The notes under the pieces were generated by a model. It made no database searches. It had not been told where the DNA came from and worked only from the letters and a program-made list of their open reading frames with translations. A program made the position numbers and the translations under genes. A stretch of 64,000 nt of DNA from Hippasteria phrygiana. Taxonomy: Eukaryota; Echinodermata; Asteroidea; Valvatida; Goniasteridae. The stretch covers positions 692,501 to 756,500 of the forward strand of contig JAZGUH010000205.1 of the NCBI GenBank assembly GCA_037893225.1, read 5' to 3'. Of this stretch, positions 19,868 to 29,894 are shown piece after piece. Every line of letters begins with the position of its first letter. Position 1 is the first letter of the stretch.

Positions 19868-20355
19868 GTTTGTGCATGCACCGAGTTGCACGAAATTTTT
19901 TTTTTTTTTTTTTTAAGGTTTAACTTGATCATATTCTCATTTTGAGGGGATCAAAAGCTGCATGAATGACTGCTCTGAAATTCAAGGTGAGTGTTTAGTT
20001 GATATGTTCAGGGAAACGGAAGATATCGGCAAGATCTTAAATGACCTTGACTTACCCTATAGGATTTCTGCCAGCTCTAATGGCGAATCTTGAGCCTAGA
20101 GCTGGAATTTTCAAGCTATATGGGTAGGACGTGTGGCTAAGGATCCGCCCGATGTCAAATCCGCCAGCCACACTGGTGGGGCTACAACACGGCTGCAACG
20201 GTTGGTTGGATGGAGGTTTCCTTATCCTCCATGGTTAGACGTATGTTTTCATAAAATTAATGTGGGATTACGGCAGCAGTGTGCCGAATCTTCCAATCGG
20301 GGGACATGGGTCAGAAAACTACCGGCAAAGTTATATCAATATTTATTTTTACGTG

Positions 20356-22497
20356 GGGTAAAGTGGGGTAACTGGGACACTTAAGCATATTTTGGAATTT
20401 CATATTAAACTAAAAGCTTGATTTCTCCAACTTTTGTGTTTTTTCACACTGTTAATATTTCCAAAATATATTTTGATCAGATTGACATTCATACAAGGAT
20501 CATTCCCTTCATGAGTGGAGAAAATGTGACGGGAACTTTTCTCCATTTATTTAGGAGCATGGGGTAAGTGGGACAGTCAAATGAGGTAAGTGGGACACAT
20601 ACATAATACATGAAAATAAGTCAAACAACAACTCATTAAATGCAATAAATTACTTTTCTTTAATTAAAAATAATTCCCTGTTAATATTAATATCAACTTT
20701 TGACATAAAACATTACAATTGTAATATTAAGACATTTTCGTCCAAAATATGAATGTTCTGCAGTCGTATTTTTCTGACGTTTTCCTGCACATACCATACA
20801 ATGAAATGCAAAGTAACTCTGTCTCCTTAATCTGGGTGTGTGGACTCTAAATTCCTGTGTTGTCATTGCAAATGACCACAAAAATAGCATGCATATCAAA
20901 CATTGCTTCTTTGTAGGCCCTATACTGTCCCTAAACTGGCATCGGTTTTTGTAAAATTTGTGTGCGTAGTTTCCGTTCAAGTTCCATGTCATTTGAAATT
21001 CTTTGACATGTTTAAATCAGTCAAAAATCAGTCAAAAAGCACAAGCAATACTTAATGAAGGCAAGATGTTATTCAAATTGCAGCAGACCAGTTGAACTGG
21101 GTGTTTGTTCAGTACTTAAGAGCAAATCCAGGTTGTACATCTATGGTAACGTCATCTTCTGATGTGACAACATGGTCAACATGGTAAACATGGTCCAACT
21201 TGCTCGACAGTCAGTTCCATCTGGATACACTAGTGTGTATGAACTCTGGACTGTAGTGCCAAGATACAGGCTTTCCTCTCGCTGTAAGGGCTTGTCCAAT
21301 TCCTACGTCAGCTCTGTCACCACAGAAGACATCTGAAGGTGCTTCGGCATCCCACCACAGTAGACATCTGAAGGTGCTTCAGCATCCCACTTGGAGTTCA
21401 CGTTTTCTTTTGACGTCCCGTCATTTTCTATAAAATACATAAATAATAAGCAGCATTAGCATATAGTGACTGAACTATATGAAATTAAATAAAAATTATT
21501 GTGAGAATATCCTAATTTTACAAAATATTGATGCATTTCTCTGACAAAAATGGCTACTACATCATACATGCTAGTGCCACGCAGAGACGCATGGGTTTTT
21601 ATACACGTTCTATGCAGATTTCACCATGTCCCCAATGTTGTGATTATTGTATAATTAGATTAAAAGTAAACACTTCTTTGGCTTGAATTGTGGAAATGAT
21701 TACCAATTAAACAAGTCTTTTCAATTTCATATTAATTGGTTGACCACAACTATTGGCTGACAAGTACAAAAAATAGTACATTTTGCAGTCAGTCAGAAAA
21801 CCAACATGGCTGCCATAACAATGTGTAGGTTCAAATTAACCTATGAAATTGTCATTCTATTTCCTGCCAAGTTATCACTATTGCCAATAGTATTGGGAAC
21901 ACGTATGCACTTGGGAACATTTGTATAGTTTCTTGGATGTGTATGAACATAATTGACATGACCCTTTGATTAGTTTTCATCTATCTGAACTGAAAAGAAA
22001 ACCTCATTTTGTTCAGCACAAAACACACACAATTCTTCAAGCCTCCATTTGATTAAAACAAAAGCCTCCTGCTTGTCCATACAATTTTTGCAATTAAATT
22101 GGCTCTAAGAATTGTTAATGCAACAAACTGCACAACTGATGCATGCTTACCGTTTCAAAGAAGTATTCTTGCAATAATCAACTTGAAATGTCGCCCTGAA
22201 TTCCTCTTTTCCTTTAGTTTAACCACCCATTCCTTAGCTTCTCTTGTGCAGTAAAAGCAAAATATTAGTATTTTATGCATCGGGTCAAAGAGCGCTTCAG
22301 GTGCACGGAGAAAAACATGATTTTTGACACCACAAACACGCGGAGAAACGAAACCAGTCAGCCATTTTGATTGTGTATGTTTGTTGGCACCAGAAAGAAA
22401 TCTTTACTCAAGTAAAAAGGGATTGGTACAGAAAATACAAGCAAAAAACACAGACGTGTCCCAGTTACCCCAGTGACCCAGTTACCCCACTTTACCC
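20356..22497. mobile_element. 2.1-kb non-autonomous element with GGGGTAAAGTGGGGTAACTG ends
   Basis: The left end reads GGGGTAAAGTGGGGTAACTG then GGACAC. The right end is the complement, with the motif partly doubled (CCCAGTTACCCC twice, 22460-22497). Related words (GGGGTAAGTGGGACA, GAGGTAAGTGGGACAC) recur internally near 20562-20600. The interior is AT-rich and non-coding. I could not settle the target duplication. Confidence 0.65.
21319..21388 (+). repeat. tandem pair of ~34-bp repeats
   Basis: CCACAGAAGACATCTGAAGG..GCTTCGGCATCCC is followed at once by CCACAGTAGACATCTGAAGG..GCTTCAGCATCCC. Confidence 0.85.
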
Positions 22498-22527
22498 TAG
22501 TGCTTACGTTCGTTAGCATGGTCAGTG

Positions 22528-22963
22528 AGTGGCTATCGTTACGGCAGCTGACTATAATACGATTTTCAACTGCAGTGCAAAAAACACCATTGCACATCTA
22601 ACATTTGTCTATGACGTCCCTTAAAGAAACCCCGTTGGGTGATTTTTTTTTCGACAAAAAAGAATATTCGTCTAGGAAGATTTGTCATTCCTAAACGGTG
22701 TTTTCCAACCCAAAATGTACCAGGGGTAAGTGTCAATTCACAATATTGTTTTAAAGCTGGGATCTCCTCAGCATAACAGCATAACAACATCCGATGTCCA
22801 GATATAGAATTCTTTTCTCCTCGGCTTGGAAGAATATTTTTAAAGGGAAACAAAGTCTGAGAACCAGTTGGTTGATAGTTTGGTTCTAAGAGCCAAGCAT
22901 CCTGACGCTGAATATTGTCAGGTCAAGGAACACGACAATACCGCTGCCGTAACAATAGCCACT
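22528..22963. mobile_element. candidate MITE with ~21-bp inverted ends
   Basis: AGTGGCTATCGTTACGGCAG at the left pairs with CTGCCGTAACAATAGCCACT at the right with one mismatch. The 436-bp interior is non-coding. No target duplication was recognised. Confidence 0.5.
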
Positions 22964-23931
22964 GCATTATTTTTAATGTCAGCATTGGACGGTTTTTAAC
23001 AAAGTCTTTATTTAGCCGTATGTGAACCGCGGTCTCGGATTTTGTTCGTTCTTAAGCCGGCAGATCGTATAACGCCCTCACGCACATGTGCACAGAAATT
23101 AACTAGGCCTATTAGATATAAAATTGTTGTTTTGAAACTTGGATGATTTGATTTTCTATGGGATATATCTGATATTCCCATCTCTGAATATGAAGTCACA
23201 ATGACAATAAATGCATGGAACCAGACAAAGATTTGTCACGTCAGTTCTCAAGTCCCGAAAACAGTTGTTGCTCCCCAATCACCTTGTTTGCCCTGTTTTT
23301 TTGTTGCCCTGTTTTGAATGTCACAGAACATCCATTAATTGTGCCACCGTAAAGAGCACCATCTGTTGTCAGATATTGTCCGTTTTGAAGGGCGCCCCCA
23401 TAGAAAGATGGTGTCCAGACTTTCAATGGCAGCACCACCACATTAACAATTTCTGTGGGGCAAGAGAGGGGCTCAGAAATTATTTTGTATTTTCCTTTTT
23501 TGGGGGGGGGGGGGGGGCAACATGAAAAGGAGTGGGGGCGGGGCATCGCTTGACACTTGGGGGCCTTGTTCAAAACTATTCATATCTGTATTCATGATAA
23601 CATACAGCCACATTTTAGGGCCAATTCTGAGGGTTTCCAGTCTGAAGTTTACATTCAATGTACATTCAAATATTGACTTGAAGTGTCTGTTGTTTTCTTT
23701 ACCTAAATTTTTCCCTGTTGATCTTGTTTGGGGGAAAATTCCCCTATGTGCCCTAAGACACAAGGTCATATTTTGTTTACACATTTTGTTATAACTGGGG
23801 CTTCCATTCGGAAAAACAAAATGTGTAAACTAACCATTGCATCCACAATTCTAAAAGCTATTGCAGACGAGAAGTAGCATATGTGTTTCTAATTTCAATT
23901 TCAGTCAATTTGTTCCCATTTTTGCCAACAG
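22964..23931 (+). other. 3' part of the inferred intron, with acceptor and a 16-G run
   Basis: There is no coding signal. It holds a 16-G run at 23502-23517. A TTTCAATTTCAG (ends 23904) and TTTTTGCCAACAG (ends 23931) are both acceptor-like. The second is used here because it gives the right phase for the SAM domain. Confidence 0.5.
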
Positions 23932-24050
23932 ATAATGGTATTGATGAAGATGCCTTTGAGCTGTTGGATGCAGATGCTATGAAAACTCTGATTCCCAACA
24001 CGGGCAAGCGCTTGAAGTTTTGTAAGTGCTTTGATGAGCATGCTGCAAGT
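23932..24050 (+). CDS. candidate second exon of the SAM-domain protein
   Basis: After the CAG acceptor the frame reads NGIDEDAFELLDADAMKTLIP, then NTGKRLKF, the second half of a SAM domain. It then runs to a GTGAGT donor at 24051 in phase 0. An earlier GTAAGT at 24022 is an alternative donor, but it would cut the last helix. The first codon is completed by G from exon 1. Similar SAM domains with LIP..G.R.KF endings occur in animal proteins, some linked to transposon-derived genes. The next exon is unclear: no AG acceptor lies between 24057 and the zinc-finger ORF at 24074. Confidence 0.62.
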
Positions 24051-24073
24051 GTGAGTCACATATATAATTCATT

Positions 24074-24328
24074 ATGGTGTACACATGTTTTAAGTGCCTA
24101 CAAGCATTCAACACTACAAAGCTGCTGTGGAAGCACTTAAAATTGCACGAAATAACAACTAAAACTAAAACAAAATTCGTTTGTGGTCAATCAACGTGTA
24201 CAAATATTTATTACAGTGGCTATAGCTACAAGAGACATTTGGAGCGTGATCATAATGATCTTCAAGTTCGCAATGCTCCTGGTGCTTTCCCTGCAGAACC
24301 CCAAGTCGCGGAGATCAAGACCCTATAG
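24074..24328 (+). pseudogene. C2H2 zinc-finger N-terminal part of a transposase-like protein
   Basis: From ATG at 24074 the frame encodes two C2H2 fingers: CFKCLQAFNTTKLLWKHLKLH (C-x2-C-x12-H-x3-H) written here as its pattern at 24086-24148, and a second, C-x4-C-x12-H-x4-H, ending RHLERDH (about 24251). A stop (24065-24067) lies just upstream in this frame, so it does not continue from the SAM exon without splicing or a frame change. Such finger pairs precede the core in a large family of animal transposon-derived proteins. The frame then departs from that of the downstream core somewhere in 24259-24328, indicating a small indel. Confidence 0.7.
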
Positions 24329-25953
24329 ATCAAGCAGAAGAATTGTTAGATGATGAATATGATGAAACAGACATTCCTAGACCCATAGAGCAGCTGGTTC
24401 ATCAAGTAAAAGATGACTCAACAGAATTTGTCAATGCTTTAAAGAACTCCTTGTTACCATCATCAACTGTGCACAAGATAATTACTGAGACCAGGGAGCT
24501 GCTAGGTAAATTAGTAGGAGCTGTTGAGGAAACATCTATTCCTATTGTTGAGGATTTGTCAAATGCAGTCACCCCTTCAGAAGAAAAAGTGCATGATTTT
24601 GAGACGTTATTAAATGTGGTTAAGGATCCCTTTGAATCATTTAACCTATCCACTGAATACCAACGAACTCAGCATTGTCTCACAGAAGGTGCACTTGTTA
24701 AGCCACAAGAGATAATCCTAGGTCATAAATTTAAGGCCATCCTAAACAAAACTACTGGAAGAACAGAACAGAAAAGGGTGAAAGAAACCTTTCAGTATAT
24801 CCCATTAGAAGAAAATCTGAAATTGTTTCTCAGTCAGCCAGGATGTATGAGAAGCATAATTCAGGAACAGACACAGGTTGCTGAGGAAGGAATACTAGAT
24901 TATTATCGTGATGGATCATATTGGAAACAAAATAGACAACTTTTGAAAATAGATGTCTTGTTATATGGGGATGATTTTGAGACGGCAAACCCTTTAGGGT
25001 CTAAAAAGGGAAGACATAAGGTGTTTGCTCTGTATATGTCACTAGCTTGTTTGCCGAGAAAGTATCAATCTAAACTTGATAATATTCTTCTTGTCGCCTT
25101 AGCTAAATCTTCTCTTGTGTCCAAGTATGGAATAAATTTGATACTGGCACCAATCACTCGTGATCTTGAACAGTTGTATACTGATGGTCTGCACATTAAC
25201 AGCACTAGAGAATTGTTTCCACCTGTGCAGCCAGCATTACTACAAGTGATAGGTGATAACTTGGCCCTTAATTCAATTTTAGGGTTTGCAGGCAGCTTCA
25301 GTGCCAACTACTTCTGTAGGTTCTGCAAGACCCACAGAACAGCTACACAAACTCAAGTCGTTAAAGATATAACTTCCCTTCGTACTGAAAGGAGTATTGA
25401 TGATGACATACAAAGGAATGACTTATCCCAAACTGGCTTGCAGCAGAACTGTGAACTGAACAAATTTAGCTACTTCCATGTGGCTGATAACTGTGCCCCA
25501 GATATTATGCATGATTTCTTAGAGGGAATATTACCATTGGAGTTAAAATTAGTTGTTGCCGAGCTCATCAGTCAAGATCTGTTCCTGTTAGATGATCTTA
25601 ATAGCAGAATTGAGGCTTTTAGCTATGGGTTCACAGAGCAATCAAACCGACCAAGTGCAATTTTCCCAGGACAACTGTCCAACCCATCCTGTGCAAGTGG
25701 ACAGAAAGCATCTCAAATGCATTGTCTGTCAATATTCTTCCCACTCATAATTGGTGACAAGGTGCCAGATGGTTGTCAGTTTTGGGACTTGCTCCTTATC
25801 CTGCTTGAAATTCACAAGTTGGCTTCATCTCCTAGTATCAGTGTGGTGGGTACTTTCTTCTTGAAGTCTAGAATATAAGAGCATCGCCAGTTATTTCTCC
25901 AACTATTTCTGGCCCGTCATCTCATCCCTAAGCATCACCATCTCATCCATTAA
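24259..25953 (+). pseudogene. transposase-like core (tnp2/CMC-like family), broken by nonsense codons
   Basis: The plus-strand frame is open to TAA at 25876. It contains YGDDFETANPLGSKKGRHK (about 24967-25023), a YQSKLDNILL block, CRFCKTHR (about 25315-25338) and PDIMHDFLEGILPLELKL (about 25498-25551). These match my memory of a family of zinc-finger, transposon-derived proteins common in fish and invertebrates. Homology continues past the TAA in the same frame as EHRQLF..LF..HLIPKHHHLIH, where the family has LIPKHH.LIHYP. There the expected Tyr codon is TAA (25951-25953). Two nonsense codons plus the frame change upstream mark a pseudogene. The satellite starts within about 20 bases of the last recognisable codon. 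The superfamily name is tentative. Confidence 0.72.
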
Positions 25954-25973
25954 CCAAGGTGTAACACCGTAAC

Positions 25974-26010
25974 AGATCAGCACAATAGACCTACACTGTT
26001 TAGTACATGA
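25974..26010 (+). repeat. partial exon-like module at the left edge of the array
   Basis: The array opens inside a module, with only its last ~37 bases (AGATCAGCACAATAGACCTA... to ATGA) followed by the GTAAGT donor. No acceptor precedes it. Instead the broken transposase-like frame abuts. Confidence 0.8.
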
Positions 26011-26715
26011 GTAAGTCTAACACTCTCTCTACCTCTGACTCTCCTTCTCTCTTACTCTCACATTCTAACCCGATCACTAGCACTTGCACTGTAACACTTG
26101 CACTGTAACACTTGCGCTGTAACACTTGCACTGTAACACTTGCACTGTAACACTTGCACTCAAACCCTTAACTCTAACACTAATATTAATATTCTGAACT
26201 CGCTTACTCTATTTTTCCATCAACTTCAGGAGAGATCAACATCCGGCTCCTGGCTGTCAAGACCTCGAGGCCACCCAAGATCATCATGGACAGAACTGGA
26301 ATGGCCTAGTGAGATAGACAGCTTGCAGGCCTAAATCAGCACAATAGACCTACGCTGTTTAGTAGATGAGTAAGTCTAACACTCTCTCTACCTCTGACTC
26401 TCCTTCTCTCTTACTCTCACATTCTAACCCGATCACTAGCACTTGCACTGTAACACTTGCACTGTAACACTTGCACTGTAACACTTGCACTGTAACACTT
26501 GCACTGTAACACTTGCACTGTAACACTTGCACTGTAACACTTGCACTGTAACACTTGCACTGTAACACTTGCACTGTAACACTTGCACTGTAACACTTGC
26601 ACTGTAACACTTGCACTGTAACACTTGCACTGTAACACTTGAACTCAAACCCTTAACTCTAACACTAATTTTAATATTCCTAACTCGCTTACTTTATTTT
26701 TTTCATCAACTTCAG

Positions 26716-26855
26716 GAGAGATCAACATCTGGCTCCTGGCTGTCAAGTCCTCGAGGCCACCCAAGATCATCATGGACAGAACTGGAATGGCCCAGTGAGA
26801 TAGACAGCATACAGGCTTAGATGAGCACAATAGACCTACGCTGTTTAGTAGATGA
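26716..26855 (+). other. representative exon-like module (complete copy)
   Basis: The upstream context is CCTAACTCGCTTACTTTATT with T7 and CATCAACTTCAG. The 140-nt body has its phase-0 stop TAG at codon 35. The downstream donor is GTAAGTCTAA. An inner GTGAGA, 79 nt after the acceptor, is a weaker alternative donor. The intron to the next acceptor (27100) holds the minisatellite block. Confidence 0.65.
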
Positions 26856-27885
26856 GTAAGTCTAACACTCTCTCTACCTCTAACTCTCCTTCTCTCTTAC
26901 TCTCACATTCTAACCTGATCACTAGCACTTGCACTGTAACACTTGCACTGTAACACTTGCACTGTAACACTTGCACTGTAACACTTGCACTGTAACACTT
27001 GCACTCGAACCTTAACCCTAACACTTGAACTCAAACCCTTAACTCTAATACTAATTTAAATATTCTTAACTCGCTTACTCTATTTTTCCATCAACTTCAG
27101 GAGAGATCAACATCCGGCTCCTGGCTGTCAAGACCTCGAGGCCACCCAAGATCATCATGGACAGAACTGGAATGGCCTAGTGAGATAGACAGCTTCCAGG
27201 CCTAGATCAGCACAATAGACCTACGCTGTTTAGTAGATGAGTAAGTCTAACACTCTCTCTACCTCTGACTCTCCTTCTCTCTTACTCTCACATTCTAACC
27301 CGATCACTAGCACTTGCACTGTAACACTTGCACTGTAACACTTGCACTGTAACACTTGCACTGTAACACTTGCACTGTAACACTTGCACTGTAACACTTG
27401 CACTGTAACACTTGCACTGTAACACTTGCACTGTAACACTTGCACTGTAACACTTGCACTGTAACACTTGCACTGTAACACTTGCACTGTAACACTTGCA
27501 CTGTAACACTTGCACTGTAACACTTGCACTGTAACACTTGCACTGTAACACTTGCACTGTAACACTTGCACTGTAACACTTAAACTCAAACCCTTAACTC
27601 TAACACTAATTGTTATATTCTTAACTCGCTTACTCTATTTTTTCATCAACTTCAGGAGAGATCAACCTCCGGCTCCTGGCTGTCAAGACCTCGAGGCCAC
27701 CCAAGATCATCATGGACAGAACTGGAATGGCCCAGTGAGATAGACAGCATACAGGCTTAGATGAGCACAATAGACCTACGCTGTTTAGTAGATGAGTAAG
27801 TCTAACACTCTCACTACCTCTAACTCTCCTTCTCTCTTACTCTCACATTCTAACCCGATGACTAGCACTTGCACTGTAACACCTG

Positions 27886-28105
27886 CACTGTAACACCTGC
27901 ACTGTAACACCTGCACTGTAACACCTGCACTGTAACACCTGCACTGTAACACCTGCACTGTAACACCTGCACTGTAACACCTGCACTGTAACACCTGCAC
28001 TGTAACACCTGCACTGTAACACCTGCACTGTAACACCTGCACTGTAACACCTGCACTGTAACACCTGCACTGTAACACCTGCACTGTAACACCTGCACTG
28101 TAACA
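27886..28105 (+). repeat. block of the CACCTGCACTGTAA variant
   Basis: About 16 consecutive 14-mers carry C instead of T at the fourth base. Similar pure blocks occur at about 29044-29310 and 60137-60304, and shorter ones near 36965-37045, 46490-46540 and 59130-59205. Clustering of one variant indicates local spread by slippage or conversion. Confidence 0.9.
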
Positions 28106-29043
28106 CTTGCACTGTAACACTTGCACTGTAACACTTGCACTGTAACACTTGCACTGTAACACTTGCACTCGAACCTTAACCCTAACACTTGAACTCAAAC
28201 CCTTAACTCTAATACTAATTTAAATATTCTTAACTCGCTTACTCTATTTTTCCATCAACTTCAGGAGAGATCAACATCCGGCTCCTGGCTGTCAAGACCT
28301 CGAGGCCACCCAAGATCATCATGGACAGAACTGGAATGGCCTAGTGAGATAGACAGCTTCCAGGCCTAGATCAGCACAATAGACCTACGCTGTTTAGTAG
28401 ATGAGTAAGTCTAACACTCTCTCTACCTCTGACTCTCCTTCTCTCTTACTCTCACATTCTAACCCGATCACTAGCACTTGCACTGTAACACTTGCACTGT
28501 AACACTTGCACTGTAACACTTGCACTGTAACACTTGCACTGTAACACTTGCACTGTAACACTTGCACTGTAACACTTGCACTGTAACACTTGCACTGTAA
28601 CACTTGCACTGTAACACTTGCACTGTAACACTTGCACTGTAACACTTGCACTGTAACACTTGCACTGTAACACTTGCACTGTAACACTTGCACTGTAACA
28701 CTTGCACTGTAACACTTGCACTGTAACACTTGCACTGTAACACTTAAACTCAAACCCTTAACTCTAACACTAATTGTTATATTCTTAACTCGCTTACTCT
28801 ATTTTTTCATCAACTTCAGGAGAGATCAACCTCCGGCTCCTGGCTGTCAAGACCTCGAGGCCACCCAAGATCATCATGGACAGAACTGGAATGGCCCAGT
28901 GAGATAGACAGCATACAGGCTTAGATGAGCACAATAGACCTACGCTGTTTAGTAGATGAGTAAGTCTAACACTCTCACTACCTCTAACTCTCCTTCTCTC
29001 TTACTCTCACATTCTAACCCGATGACTAGCACTTGCACTGTAA

Positions 29044-29310
29044 CACCTGCACTGTAACACCTGCACTGTAACACCTGCACTGTAACACCTGCACTGTAAC
29101 ACCTGCACTGTAACACCTGCACTGTAACACCTGCACTGTAACACCTGCACTGTAACACCTGCACTGTAACACCTGCACTGTAACACCTGCACTGTAACAC
29201 CTGCACTGTAACACCTGCACTGTAACACCTGCACTGTAACACCTGCACTGTAACACCTGCACTGTAACACCTGCACTGTAACACCTGCACTGTAACACCT
29301 GCACTGTAAC
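29044..29310 (+). repeat. second block of the CACCTGCACTGTAA variant
   Basis: About 19 variant 14-mers in a row. It belongs to the duplicated two-monomer segment of offset 1,164. Confidence 0.88.
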
Positions 29311-29894
29311 ACTTGCACTCAAACCTTTACCCTAACACTTGAACTCAAACCCTTAACTCTAACACTAATTTTAATATTCTTAACTCGCTTACTCTATTTT
29401 TCCATCAACTTCAGGAGAGATCAACATCCGGCTCCTGGCTGTCAAGACCTCGAGGCCACCCAAGATCATCATGGACAGAACTGGAATGGCCCAGTGAGAT
29501 AGACAGCTTGCAGGCCTAGATCCGCACAATAGACCTACGCTGTTTAGTAGATGAGTAAGTCTAACACTCTCTCTACCTCTGACTCTCCTTCTCTCTTACT
29601 CTCACATTCTAACCCAATCACTAGCACTTGCACTGTAACACTTGCACTGTAACACTTGCACTGTAACACTTGCACTGTAACACTTGCACTGTAACACTTG
29701 CACTCGAACCTTAACCCTAACACTTGCACTGTAACACTTGAACTCGAACCTTAACCCTAACACTTGCACTGTAACACTTGAACTCGAACCTTAACCCTAA
29801 CACTTGCACTGTAACACTTGAACTCAAACCCTTAACTCTAACACTAATTTTAATATTGCTAACTCGCTTACTTTATTTTTTTCATCAACTTCAG

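Larger units (their letters stand above)
17774..20118. mobile_element. composite insertion in FB-C right arm (deleted FB-B copy with FB-B2 and FB-D)
   Basis: TATGGGTAG occurs at 17765-17773 and 20119-20127, a 9-bp duplication around the whole block. The right side (19868-20118) is a normal FB-B right arm, but the matching left arm is missing. FB-D abuts there without its own duplication. FB-B2 is a further insertion near the left boundary. Deletion or template switching during repair is the simplest account. Confidence 0.6.
16089..20184. mobile_element. foldback element FB-C, host of a multi-level nest
   Basis: It begins TAGCCCCACTAGTGTGGCTG and ends in the complement, with CAACACGGC on both sides (16080-16088 and 20185-20193), an exact 9-bp duplication. 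Its own sequence is an outer 60-70 bp on each side plus a long palindrome at 17151-17773. Everything else is later insertion: FB-A2 (carrying FB-B1) in the left arm, and a composite with FB-B2 and FB-D in the right arm. No coding sequence was found. Confidence 0.82.
4826..23931 (+). other. inferred 19.1-kb intron built of nested transposons
   Basis: It runs from the GTAAGT donor at 4826 to the TTTGCCAACAG acceptor ending at 23931. From the left it holds PB-2, PB-1, the FB-C nest, a GGGGTAAAG-ended element and a small MITE. Only short stretches (about 4826-4848, 12102-12160, 16002-16088, 20185-20355, 22964-23931) are free of recognised elements. If those are the original intron, it was once little more than 1-2 kb. 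The intron call depends on exons 1 and 2 belonging to one gene. Confidence 0.55.
27101..29414 (+). repeat. higher-order duplication, offset 1,164 bp
   Basis: Module starts 27101 and 27656 recur at 28265 and 28820, both offset by exactly 1,164. The 14-mer blocks between them have the same lengths, including a CACCTG-type block, so a two-monomer segment was duplicated recently. Confidence 0.9.
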
